64,000 nt of DNA from Rebecca billardiae RCC1528 (lineage: Eukaryota; Haptophyta), in the NCBI GenBank assembly GCA_965240325.2, contig OZ251243.1, positions 124,001-188,000 of the forward strand, written 5' to 3'. The stretch's first letter is position 1. Every line of letters starts with the position of its first letter. The notes below the pieces were generated by a model. That model was not told the DNA's origin and did no database searches. It saw only the letters and a program-made list of their open reading frames with translations. This document shows, one piece after another, positions 37,902 to 48,728 of the stretch. Both the position numbers and the translations under genes were made by a program.

Positions 37902-40805
37902 ATGCGCACGCGCCGCATGACGCCCGCGGCGCAGGGCGACTCGCTTCTCCTCGCGTGCAACGACGAGTGCCTGTGGACCATCGCGCACCGCCTCTCCGCG
38001 CCCGACCTGATTCGGCTCTCGCTCGCGTGCTCGCAGACGCTCGCGCTCGCGCGCGCGGTCGCGGAGGCGAAGCTGCGCACGCGCTGGTCGGCGTGGCGGC
38101 GGAGGATCGCGTCCGGCGAGTCGCTCCTCGTCCAGCTCGCCGCCTCCGAGCTCTCCTGCCTCCTCGCCATCGGCGGCACGTGGAAGGCGGAGGACTACTG
38201 GGGCTCGGAGCAGGTGCACACCTCTGCCACCGCCTCGGTCGAGGCGACGTTCGTGCGCGCGGTGCCGCGCGGCGGCGGGCGCGGCGGCTCGTCGAGCCGT
38301 GACGCCGCCGCGCCGCTCGCCGACGCCGACGCCGAGCTGCCCGCCGTCGCCGCCACCGCCGCGACCGCGGCCGGCGGCGCGGCGTGCGCGGGCGGCGCCG
38401 CCGCCGCCGCCGCGCCCGCCGCGCCCGCCGCGGCGGCGGCGGCGGCGTCGGCGGCGGGCGAGGTGGGCCTCGCGTGGCGCGCGGACGTGCGCCCGCTCCC
38501 GTACGCCTGGCGCCGCGGCTGCACCGTCTCCCTCGAGAACCTCGTCCTCATCGCCGGCGGCTGCATCGCCAACCGCCAGACGTCGCTGTGCTACGCATAC
38601 GCGCCCGAGCACGGCGGCTGGGCGCGCGCGCCCGACCTGCGGCAGAAGCGGAACGTGGCGGCGGCGGCGGCGCACGGCGGCGCGCTGTGGATCATGGGCG
38701 GGTACGACGGCCTCGCCCACCTCGCCACCGTCGAGGTGCTCTGCCCGCCAGACGACGCCGAGCCGACGGCGGCGGGCGGCGGCGCGTCGGTGCCGCCGCC
38801 CGCCGCCGCGCACTCGGCGCGCGCGCGCGCGGCCGAGCCGGCGGCGGCGGGCGGCGTCGCCGATGCGCCCTCGGCGGCGCGGGTGCGCTCGCTGCGCCCT
38901 CGCCGCGCGCGCGGCGTCGCCGTCACCGCGTCCGCCGCGCACGCCGCGGGCCCAGCCGACGCGTCTGCGGCCACACCCGGCGGCGGCGGCGGCGACGGCG
39001 ACGGCGGCGGCGCGGCCGGCGGCGCGGCCGGCGGCTGCGGCCGGCGCGGCGCGGGCTGCGCGCAGGCGAGCAGCCTCGAGGCGGAGCTGGGCACGTGGAC
39101 GTGGCGCTCGGCGCCGCCGCTGCACACCGCGCGCTCCAGCCTCGGCGTCGCCTCGCTCGGCGGCTGCCTCTACGCGGTCGGCGGCTATGGCTCGCCCGGC
39201 GCCGCGGCGGGCGGTCTTGGGGTGTTGCTCCCGACAGCGCTGCCCTCGGCGGAGGTGCTGAGGCCGGGGGCGGGCGCGTGGGAGCCGATCGCGCCGCTGG
39301 CGGAGGGGCGCTCGGACGTGGCGGTGGTGGCGTACCAGGGGCAGCTGCTCGCGATCGGCGGCGCGTCGGCCAGCGGCCGCGCGCTCGCAACAGTCGAAGC
39401 CTACGCGCCGCAGCCCGCGGCCGCGGCCGACGGTGGCGCGCCCGCCGCCGAGCCGGGCGGCGCGGCCGCGGCCCCCGGCGGCGGCGCGCTCGCGCTCGGC
39501 GGCGCGGCCGGCGCGCCCGCGGCCGAGGGCGCCGACGCCGGCGCGTCGGGCCCGCGCTGGGTGCGCGCGCCCAACCTCCTCGTCCCGCGCTCCGGCTGCG
39601 GCGCCGCAGTTGTGCGCGGCCGACTGATCGTGGTGGGCGGCAAGGGCCCGTCGTCTGTGCGGCTCTCGACCGCGGAGCTGTGGTGCCCCGGCGCGCGGCG
39701 CTGGGTGCTGGTGCAGTGCGCGCAGCCGCCGCACAGCGCGCTCGCGCCGAGCCCGCAGCAGCCCGCGGCCGAGCCGGGCGCGCCTGCCCTCGGCGTGTGG
39801 GCCGGCCGCTCGGCCCACGACCACAACCCTAACCACAACCCTAACCACAACCCTAACCCTAACCCTAATGCGCCGCACCTCGTCCAGCGAGCGCTCGCCG
39901 AGAGCGCCGCGCCGCGCCGACCGCCGCCGCCGACGGCCGCCGAGCCCACAGAGCGCTCGGCGGCGGGCGCGGCCGACGCGGCGGCGGCCGGCCCGAGCGG
40001 CGCGGCGGCGGCGCGCGCGCACGCGCCGCGCGCACCGGCGGAGCTCGCGCTGGGCCGGGCGGGCGGCGCGTCCGCGCCGGGCAAGCGCCGTGCGCGCGCC
40101 GCCGCCGCGCCGCGCTCGCCGCCACCGTGCGCGCGCACCTCGCAGCCCGCGCCGCCGCCGCCGCCGCTCGCGCTCGCGCCGCCGACGGGCGGCGCGCGCG
40201 TTGGCGCGGGCGCGGCGCCGCCCAAGCCCGGCGCGCTCGGCGCCGCGGCCGCCTTCTCAGCGGGCGACGGCCCCGGCTCGCCCTCGGCGGATGCGGCCGA
40301 CGGCGCCGACGGCGCCGCGGACTCGGGCCTGGCGCTGCCGCCGCCGTGCGACGCGTCAGACGCCACCGCGCCGCCGCCGCCGGCGGCGGCGCCGGCGGCG
40401 GCCGCCGCGCGCGCGCCGCCGGCCGGCGCCGCGGGCAAGCGCGCGCTGCGCTCCACCCTCGGCGCGCCGGCCGCGCGGCACGGCACGCGCGCGGGCGCGC
40501 GCGGCGGCGTGGGCGCCGAGGAGCCCAAGGGCTCGCCCGCCGGCGGCGTGCACGCAGCGCTCGCCACGCTCGCCGCCAGCCACAAGCCGAGCAGCGCGCC
40601 GGCGCCGGGCGCGGCGGTCGCGACGCGCGAGACGAGGCACGCCCACCTGGGCACGCCGCGCGACGCCTTTGGCCTCGTGGCGCTCGGCGCGTGCGGCGGG
40701 GGCGGCGCCGAGGGCAGCTGGTGGGGCGAGAGCGACGACGACGAGGGCGGCGCGGACGGCGCGCCGCCGTGGGAAGACGGCTGGGGTGGCGCCGCCGAGA
40801 GCTGA
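37902..40805 (+). CDS. F-box/Kelch-repeat protein with long low-complexity tail
   Basis: ATG at 37902 (MRTRRMTPAAQGD) was chosen just before an F-box-like segment LLLACNDECLWTIAHRLSAPDLIRLSLAC; the frame is open upstream to 37680. The protein has 967 residues. Kelch-type blades follow: LVLIAGGCIANRQTSLCYAYAPE, ALWIMGGYDGLAHLATVEV, CLYAVGGYGSPG, QLLAIGGASASGRALATVEAY and RLIVVGGKGPSSVRLSTAEL, each with the Gly-Gly and a downstream aromatic. F-box/Kelch proteins are substrate receptors of SCF ubiquitin ligases. Residues about 641-656 are Asn/Pro/His repeats encoded by telomere-like DNA. The remaining 310 residues are Ala/Pro/Gly-rich with an acidic end (ESDDDEGGADGAPPWEDGWGG). No intron is required. 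Confidence 0.82.
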   Translation: MRTRRMTPAAQGDSLLLACNDECLWTIAHRLSAPDLIRLSLACSQTLALARAVAEAKLRTRWSAWRRRIASGESLLVQLAASELSCLLAIGGTWKAEDYWGSEQVHTSATASVEATFVRAVPRGGGRGGSSSRDAAAPLADADAELPAVAATAATAAGGAACAGGAAAAAAPAAPAAAAAAASAAGEVGLAWRADVRPLPYAWRRGCTVSLENLVLIAGGCIANRQTSLCYAYAPEHGGWARAPDLRQKRNVAAAAAHGGALWIMGGYDGLAHLATVEVLCPPDDAEPTAAGGGASVPPPAAAHSARARAAEPAAAGGVADAPSAARVRSLRPRRARGVAVTASAAHAAGPADASAATPGGGGGDGDGGGAAGGAAGGCGRRGAGCAQASSLEAELGTWTWRSAPPLHTARSSLGVASLGGCLYAVGGYGSPGAAAGGLGVLLPTALPSAEVLRPGAGAWEPIAPLAEGRSDVAVVAYQGQLLAIGGASASGRALATVEAYAPQPAAAADGGAPAAEPGGAAAAPGGGALALGGAAGAPAAEGADAGASGPRWVRAPNLLVPRSGCGAAVVRGRLIVVGGKGPSSVRLSTAELWCPGARRWVLVQCAQPPHSALAPSPQQPAAEPGAPALGVWAGRSAHDHNPNHNPNHNPNPNPNAPHLVQRALAESAAPRRPPPPTAAEPTERSAAGAADAAAAGPSGAAAARAHAPRAPAELALGRAGGASAPGKRRARAAAAPRSPPPCARTSQPAPPPPPLALAPPTGGARVGAGAAPPKPGALGAAAAFSAGDGPGSPSADAADGADGAADSGLALPPPCDASDATAPPPPAAAPAAAAARAPPAGAAGKRALRSTLGAPAARHGTRAGARGGVGAEEPKGSPAGGVHAALATLAASHKPSSAPAPGAAVATRETRHAHLGTPRDAFGLVALGACGGGGAEGSWWGESDDDEGGADGAPPWEDGWGGAAES
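39822..39868 (+). repeat. interstitial telomere-like repeat inside a coding region
   Basis: Three CCCTAACCACAA-type units run into three to four tandem CCCTAA units, the C-rich strand of TTAGGG telomeres. The array is in frame with the Kelch protein and is read as HNPN/PNPN. Confidence 0.9.
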
Positions 40806-42083
40806 CGCCGCACGGGAGGCGTGCGCGCACGCCGCGTGAGCGCTCGCGCGCCATGGCGGCCGCGCCTGGCGCGTCGGCCCGCCCGAGCGCGATATGCAGC
40901 ATCGTCATCAGTGATGACTACATCATCAGCGTAGGCTTCGTCGTATATAGCTAGTAGGCTCTGGCTCCGGTTGACCCGCCCTGCCAGTCCGGTCATAGAA
41001 ACCGGGCGTACCGAATATATATATATATATGTGATCTTCGTCTCGTCGACATTATTTCACAACCATCAGCGAACTACGGACGAATGTCGTCATCACGCGA
41101 TTTTCCCTCACATCACTCCGGACGACTCGGACTCGATGCCGATATGGCCCACCTGCGCCGCGGATGATATGAATAGTGTGACGATCTGTCGTCGTTGTAC
41201 AGGCAATTGCGGGCAATAAGGAGCTACTGTCATACGTTAAGAAACTGGGGCTTGACGATATCTGCGGATCTGGCGCCTAGAAACTGATGATGAGACTAGC
41301 GATTGGCTGGTTCGCTATACGCATATATAGTATCGTCAACTAAGAAACTGACGAGACTACAGTATGTCGTCGCGGCTGACGAGTCGTGGTCCGCCGAGGC
41401 GCATTGCCCGTGGGACCGGCGGCGCGCGGCCCGACTACGAGTACAGCAGGCCAAGGATTCCCGACTTCTCCTCGGATGACTTAACTTCTGGCCAGTGCAC
41501 TGCAGCAGCGGCCTTGCAACATCATGCGCCAGATTTGCTCCAATAATAAAATGGCGGCCCGATTTTTTCTTCGGCCTCGCGCCGGCCAGGCCTAAAGACT
41601 CCCGGAGTCGGGGGGCTCAGCCCGGCCCCTGCGCCCGCCCGGCGCCTGCGGCGGGCGGACGTAGCTAAGAAACTGAGACTCCGTAGGCGGGCGGGCTACC
41701 GAACGGCTAAGAAACTACCGAGGGCGAGACGACTATGAGTATGATCCGGGCCGTGCTGAGTCGATCTCTGACTTCTTATTGCCCGCGATTGCCTGCTGCG
41801 TAGTGATGGACTACTCATTCTATAATATCATTTAACGACACGGGTAGGACGATACGGCGCAGGTCTCCTGCTAATTCGTCGTCCATGGACGAGTCTCGGT
41901 CCGCGTGGGGGACAGCAGCTGGAGCAGGCGCAGGTGCTGCGGGCAGAGAGGCCGCCTGACGGCCGGCCCGAGCCGCGCCGCCCGTACGGTGCCAGTGCGC
42001 GCTCCTGGCGTTTCTCCGAATTCTCGACGGCGCGCCGCGACGAGGTGCGGCGGCTCGATCAGTCGATGGGCACGCGGCTAGAA

Positions 42084-42374
<291 letters not shown>

Positions 42375-42380
42375 GGGCAC

Positions 42381-42420
<40 letters not shown>

Positions 42421-42429
42421 GCTGCTGCG

Positions 42430-42491
<62 letters not shown>
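42381..42491. repeat. (AT)n microsatellite, interrupted
   Basis: Two AT tracts separated by GCTGCTGCGC. Confidence 0.95.
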
Positions 42492-42493
<2 letters not shown>

Positions 42494-45400
42494 GTCATAT
42501 CTGTCGGCGCTCTCGTCAGCCTCCGGGATACGCGATCACTCGGGCGCATTGCTGTTAATTGCTGAGAGTCCGTCGGACCGCGGCGCGGGCGGCGGTTGCC
42601 ACGCCTAAGTCGGGCCGCTGCGTTCCTGAGCCGCAGCGCCAGAATTACGCGAGATCAGAGAACCTTTCTTTCATCCCACGCGCGCCATTGGTCGAGACGT
42701 CGCTGAAGGGGGCCGAAAGTTGAGCAGCGGGTAACCTTCTGTTAATGACGTGAGTAAGTCTCGCCGTAGTGGGCCCAAAATTGCAACCTATGACTTTCGC
42801 TTGATCGAATAATCTCTCGAACATCTGCCCCGAAGCGTCGCTTTTGTGAGGATACACAGCAGCATCTCTCCATCGGTTGATCCTGCAGGCCCTCAACGCT
42901 CCTAGACCCTTCGTCGGCGGACGGTCTACGAGTGGCGACAGGCGACGCCTCCCCGGCACACTAGTACGAGGTCGATGGCGAACAAACGCTCGTGCACGGA
43001 CTAGGGGATGTTTGAGTGCGCGTAGCCTCGCTCGATACGACTGCGGGCAGGCGCGGCCGACGCAGTCCCGGCAGCTCCTGTTGTTTCTGCCTGCCACGCC
43101 TGCGCCGTTCATCATCCGTGCCGCGCGTGGCCCGACAACTTGCCAGCGCCGCCGACAAGTTGGTGATCGAAGGGCGCGATTTGAAGGTTCAGCCACCACT
43201 CAGGTGGGCATCCCGGGCCCACTTCGAGTTGTCTTCGATGCTGCCCACCGCGCTGCTCTCGACAGCCTGCGTGCCCTCGTGACAGCGCGCGCGTCCCGGC
43301 AGCTGCACGGTGCGGCATGTCGGCATGGCTTGCTCAGTCGCTCTTCATCTCTGCAGTGCAGAGGATGGGCCACAGCGATTACAGCGATATTGCGGTCGGT
43401 GGCAACGAGCATACTTCTCATGACCGCCGCCGCCGCGTGCCGCAGCTACCCGCCACCGGACGTGCTGCATCACACGTCGATGCTCATGGCTCATTAGACA
43501 GGATCTCACGCTCATCTGTGGGCACCGTTGTACGTGCGGCATGGCAAAGCCCTACTGACTTGGATGTGTGGATGCGTCGGCACGGCGGCAGTCGTCAGTG
43601 GCAGTGCTTGGCTCTGTGTCGCAGACGTGGCGCGGCGCCTGGCGCAGTCACGACGCACTCGTTGACCGGGCCACGCGCTGTCTCGGACACTGGACGGCGC
43701 GGCTCCGAGCAACACTCGCTCGCCGCTGGGCCTGGGCCTGCCGGCCCACAGGGCCTGGGCCGCCTCTGCCCACGCCGAGGCCTGGCCTAAGACGGTAAGA
43801 CCCCGGGTCACATAGCACGACGGCTCAGTGCCGCTGCCCTCTGGACCAGTGGCGGTGCTGCTCTGCCGGCTCGGGGCGACCCGCTCGCGCCGCGGGCCGT
43901 GGCAGCGCTCATCGACTCAAACGTGCCGCCGACTCGCGCTCAGCTTCATGGCTGACGGGCTGCGCGAAGCGTCGGCGCTACCGAGAACAGTCGTGCGCCC
44001 TACCCTCTATGCGCCTGCGATCATACGTACTCCGAAGCAGCGCCAGACATGGACGGTGGGCGGTCTCAGCGCCGCGGCGGCACCGCGGGGCGCGCAGCGC
44101 ATCGGTGCGCGCCCGGTCATGCATCACCGCGAGCCGCAGAGTCTGAGCCCGAGGAGGCGGAGGACGGCCGGACTCCGGTGGCGCCGCTGGAATGTCACAT
44201 GTGGTGCGGTTCATCGGACTCAGGATATTCGATCACAGACACGGTCGTCACTACGGTACAGTCGTCATCATGCATTTAGCGCAGCATGCCGCGTATAGCG
44301 GCGTGACTCACCTAGTATTGGGTCCGCGGGCGCGTGCTGACTGCTGCATCATCAGTATTCAGCCGTGCGCATAATATGGCAATGCATGCTGTCAAGTGTC
44401 AGCATCAGCTGCGCGCGCACGGACAGACGGTCAACGGAACCTTAGCCGCGTGCCCGTTAGTGAATAGTGCGGACGGTCCGCAGTATCGAGTGATGAGCAG
44501 TAGTCTTATAAAGCCCCGCGCCCGGTCGTATTCGTACCGAGGCTCCGTAGTAAATGTTGCAGTGACTGGGCCCGGCGGGCGTGCGCCGGCAACACGCCGA
44601 CGGCTGACCCGGCTACGCCTCCAGTCTGAGTCGCAGATTACGGGCGCCCGCGCACTGGCAGCGGTCGAGCCGACTGGATTGTCAGAGTTAGTCAGCGAGT
44701 CGAGCCGCGGGCGCCGGCCAAGGCGGTACGGGCGGTACAGGCATTGCGTGCGCTCGCGTGCAGCCCCCGGAGCCAGCCTGGGGCTCCGAAGGTGTGCTTG
44801 CAGCTGGTGCGTGACCTTACGAGTACTGCACACCGCTTGTTGACACTGCACGCCAAGCCGATCGAAGGCACAACGTGAGGATGTGAACTGGCGGCAGCTT
44901 TCTGCGGATCTGGGCCGTGACCTCTGTAGGCGCGTGGGCACAGAGTGTCCGACGGCGAGGAAAGAGCTCGAGTGGCCGCTATCGGGGCCGAATAGGAAAC
45001 GTGCGACTCGCCGTACATCGCACGCCGACTGCTGGCAGGCTCGCCCCCCCCGCCCGCACCTGCACGATCAGCGTCAGGAGCAATGATTGCGGAGTGCGCA
45101 TTAGCCGCAGAAGAGGACCAGGTACGCACGCGCGTGTGCAAGCAAAGGGCGACGCCCAATGTGGACCTACGAAGGTGTGCACGCGGCTGACACTGAGCGC
45201 TGATGTCCCTGGACCCGCGCGAGAGCTCCTCAGCCACGCCAGCAATGTCGCAGAGACTCTCTGGCGGCCTGGCCTGGCCGGGCTGCGTTCGAAGCCCTGC
45301 CGCCCGCCGACGACCGGCGAGTCGGCGACAAAACACTCTCGTCTTGGCCTCTTGAACCCTCGGTGGCAATCTCTCGCGATCTGCCTCGCCCGCATAGCAC

Positions 45401-45983
45401 GGCTTTGGGCTCGTTCGCTCATCAATCGAAGACCGCCAACCGATGCGGGTGCGCTGAAAATGCGATTCTTCGTATGTGAACAATTCCGCGGCTTTATTCT
45501 CGCGTAATTCTGGCGCTGGGGCTCAGGAACGCAGCGACTGCCGGCAGTGTAAAGTGAGTGGCTGCTGCTGGCAGCGCCGCAGCGCGGTCCAGAGGCTAGC
45601 GCCGTGCGGACGGCTGACCGAGTGAGAGGGCTGATGAGGCCACGAGGGTCCCAGGGTGGCGGTGCTGATGCTCTGCTGATGACGATTGACGAGAGTTGGG
45701 TGCCTGCTGCTGCTGCCGCTGCGCACGGTCGAACGAGCGGCCCTGTGCAAGCGAGCACGGGGCGGCAGTAACCGTCGACGCGCGTGCAGCCCAGCTGCGA
45801 CGCGCGAGCGCGCCACCCGAAACACCCGCCGGGCCGGCTTCAGCTGACGCGCCGCCGCACGCGCCACCACGGGGCGCGCACGCCGTGGCCGCGGCCGTGT
45901 GGCGTCGGCGGCGCGCCCCTCGGCTGCGCGGCGGCATGCTCCGGATCCAGCGCTCCGTGCCGCCCACTCGGCCCGGCTCCCCC

Positions 45984-47317
45984 TCACACCTTCTTGGTGA
46001 GTCCGGGCATGAGCTCCTCCTTCTTGGCCTGCACCCAGCCGAACACACTCATCAGGCCGCCCTGCGCGCGCCGGGGCCGGCCGCCCAGGCCAACCTGCGC
46101 AGCGCGGCGGAGCGTGGGCGCGCGTGCGTGCCGGGGCGCAGGGACATGAGCGGCCCCAAGCCGCGGCCCCGCCCCGCCCTCCCGCACGCCTGCGCGCCCG
46201 GACGGGTGGACGGCTGGGCAGATGCACGGCCGCACGGCCGCACGGCTGCGCGTGTGCGCGTGCGCGCGTGCGTGCGTGCGCGCGTGCGCGCGTGCGCGCG
46301 TGCGCGCGTGCGCGCGTGCGCGCGTGCGCGCGTGCGCGCGTGCCTCTGTGTAAGTCTCAGACGCACCGAGGTGCTGAGAGCCGCCCAGCCCGCTGCCCGC
46401 CTGCGGCAGCACGCTCTCGTTCACGGAGAGCGAGATGAAGAAGCCGAACGGCACCAGCCACGCGTTCAGCAGCAGGAAGCCCAGCACCTGCGCGCGCACA
46501 CACCGAGCACACGCGCGTGCACACGCACACGCGCGCATGCGCACACGCGCGTGACACACGCGCGCGTGTGTGTGCACACAGGCGCGAGGGGGGGCGGTTG
46601 GGGCGCGGTGGGAGGGCCGAGCATGCGCGGCGCGGAGAGAGCCGTGCCCTGCCCCCTGCCCCCGTCCGAACACCCCTCCCCATCGTCCCCGCGCGCCCCG
46701 CGTGTGCCCGGCCGCCAGCCGCGCACGGCCGCAGCCGCACCTTGGGCAGCGGGTGGTAGTCTGCGAGGAAGTGGCGGAGCCAGCCCCAGCTGCTGCCGAC
46801 GACCGCGGCGCACGAGCCCAGGAAGGCGGGCGAGGTGAGCTGGATGAACGGGAACGCGCGCAGCAGCTGGAAGTAGCACGCGTGCGCCGCCATCCCGCCC
46901 AGCACCAGCCGCAGCGGCAGGCGTTCAAACAGCAGCAGCAGCACGTGCTCGGCCTCGACCAGCACGATAGCCCAGTAGATCACGCGCTTGGTCAGCGAGG
47001 TGAACTCTTCGCAGAGCTCGGCGAGGTAGTACAAGCCGCATGCTGCACACCCGTCCGAGAGCGCGCGCGGTGCCGGGCCCTCAGCCGAGCGCGCGCGCGC
47101 ACGCGCGCGCGCGCGGTGTCCGGATGCGCGAGCTGCGGCGCGCACCGAGGCAGATGGCGACGAAGACGAGGAAGAGGTAGCCGGAGAGGTATGTTACTGC
47201 GGTTACGATCAGTCCCTGCGCGCCGCACACGCCGCGCGCGCGCGCGAGCGGGCAGCACCGCGCCTCAGCTCGACGCCGCGCCGCGGTTGACGCCCGCGCG
47301 CGTGCCGCGGCCACCAT
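45984..47317 (-). CDS. TEX261: TEX261/SVP26 family ER-Golgi membrane protein
   Basis: Exons I infer (complement): 47317-47315 (the ATG alone), 47215-47146, 47042-46741, 46487-46344 and 46061-45984, giving 198 residues; human TEX261 has 196. Diagnostic segments: GLYYLAELCEEFTSLTKRVIYW, LFERLPLRLVLGG, FPFIQLTSPAFLGSC, NAWLVPFGFFISLSVNESVLP and the tail VFGWVQAKKEELMPGLTKK. Four hydrophobic spans are visible. SVP26 in yeast sorts certain membrane cargo into COPII vesicles. Two junctions are uncertain. The first intron falls directly after the ATG (donor GTGGCC). The last intron fits phase only with a GC donor at 46343, because the nearby GT at 46366 puts the tail out of frame. The family call is firm. 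Confidence 0.88.
46237..46342. repeat. (GTGCGC)n tract within the last intron of the TEX261 gene
   Basis: Roughly 100 bp of alternating purine-pyrimidine (GCGCGTGCGCGTGCG) with almost no interruption; a candidate Z-DNA segment. Confidence 0.9.
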
Positions 47318-47440
47318 CGTGCGGAAAAGTCTACTTCCTGCACTCACCCAAGCACCTCTCGCGGGCAGGTTTGCGCGCAGTTGGTTACAGGTGCCCCACT
47401 GTGGCGTCGTGGACGTGGGCGCTCACAGAGCGCGCGCGCG
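47318..47440. promoter_or_regulatory. short bidirectional promoter region
   Basis: Only 123 bp separate the start codons of the TEX261 gene (leftward) and the next gene (rightward), so both transcripts must start in or beside this interval. Confidence 0.5.
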
Positions 47441-48261
47441 ATGCCGGACACGACCAACGTCGTGCACGTCGAGGCGCGGCTGCGCGAGACGATCACGCGC
47501 GAGGAGCGCCGCACCACCCGCTGGCAGCACGAGTTTGGCAACACTCTCGGCACGGACGCGGGCTACAAGCCAAGCCGCATCTGGCGGCCGGATGAGCTGG
47601 GGCCGCAGATCGTGCAGTTCAAGAAGCGCGTGCCGAAGAGCGTGCGCGCGCGCGCGCGCGGCGCGGCGGCGTGCCGTCTGGGCTGTCGACCCTCGCCTGA
47701 AGCGCCCACGCCGCCTCGCGCGCCGCGCGCACGCCGGCCGTGCTCACCACGCGCACCGCCGCGCGCCGGGCCGGCCGCTGCTCGCGTCGCGCGCGCCCGC
47801 AGATGCACGACCACACGACGACGATCGTGCAGGGCCCGCGGTACGAGTGGGCGCAGCCGCACTCGACCGTCCCGGCCCTGTGCCGCTCCGAGCTCATGCA
47901 GCGGCGCAAGCTCGAGCTCGCCGCGTCGACCGACGCGGCGATCACGGGCGGCGTTGCACTCCGCATCGACCGGCCCACGTTCGGTGCCAACGAGGTGTAC
48001 AACTCGTGCGCGTCGTCGGGGGTGATCGGGCAGGCGGCGCCGTACGCGCTGCCGGTGCGGCCGGCGTACGGGCTCACCTCGTGGGCCGTCGGCCCGGGCA
48101 CCGCCCTCGACTGCAAGAACGACGCCACGCAGTTCATGTTCAGCGCGCGGACGAGCGGTGGGATGGGCCGCGCCCTCTCCACGCGGCCGGGCGAGCTGCC
48201 GCCGCCCGCGCCGCTGCTCGCGAGGGCAGGCGACGGGCCGCTGGCGCCGGGACCGCGATGA
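47441..48261 (+). CDS. conserved-looking protein of unknown function, two exons
   Basis: Exons 47441-47641 and 47803-48261 join at phase 0 (GTGCGCGC...GCAG), giving 219 residues. It begins MPDTTNVVHVEARLRETITREERRTTRWQH, with a charged helix, and continues KPSRIWRPDELGPQIVQFKKRVPKS. The second exon holds TTTIVQGPRYEWAQPHS and LCRSELMQRRKLELAAS, followed by a loop-rich part with several aromatic and Pro residues. There are no membrane segments or Cys clusters. The short charged-helix plus Pro/Tyr-loop style recalls axonemal microtubule-associated proteins, but I could not assign a family. Balanced composition and clean splice sites support a real gene. Confidence 0.65.
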
Positions 48262-48728
48262 GGGCGAGGCGCGGCGCAGCGCCACCGGCCTGCTCCGCCG
48301 TGCCGGCCAGAGCCGCAGTGCGCCGTGAGCAAAAGGGATCGAGCATGGCACCGTGCCGTGTGACGGCATCGGATGATCGGATCATCCGACTGACCCGGGG
48401 CTCAGCTATCGGCTATGCAGATGACACTGACGATCACGATGGCGCGTATGCGTAGTCGAGCTGCACGCGCATATGATGTGGCGCGCGCGCTCTACTGTCG
48501 ATCGTCGCGATGATTTAATTATATATATATATATATATTGCGCGCTGATGATATATATATATTTATTTATTTATTATTATTTAGACGATAGGTATATTAT
48601 TGGTGCTGCGACGGCGGATATCGACTGCTATCGAGCGCAATTCGAGCATGGGCGGTCGGCTCCGCGCCGCCTCATCATAGTCATCGATCACTCCTCAGCG
48701 TCCTCAGCCGATCGCCTCGTCCCACGCC
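48262..48728. other. short convergent spacer with AT-rich block
   Basis: The AT tracts at about 48518-48600 lie between convergent 3' ends, where terminators would be expected. No gene. Confidence 0.5.

Noticed and set aside
42873-42892. GGTTGATCCTGC, as at the 5' end of 18S rRNA
   Set aside because: Only about 12 bases match and the following sequence does not continue as SSU rRNA.
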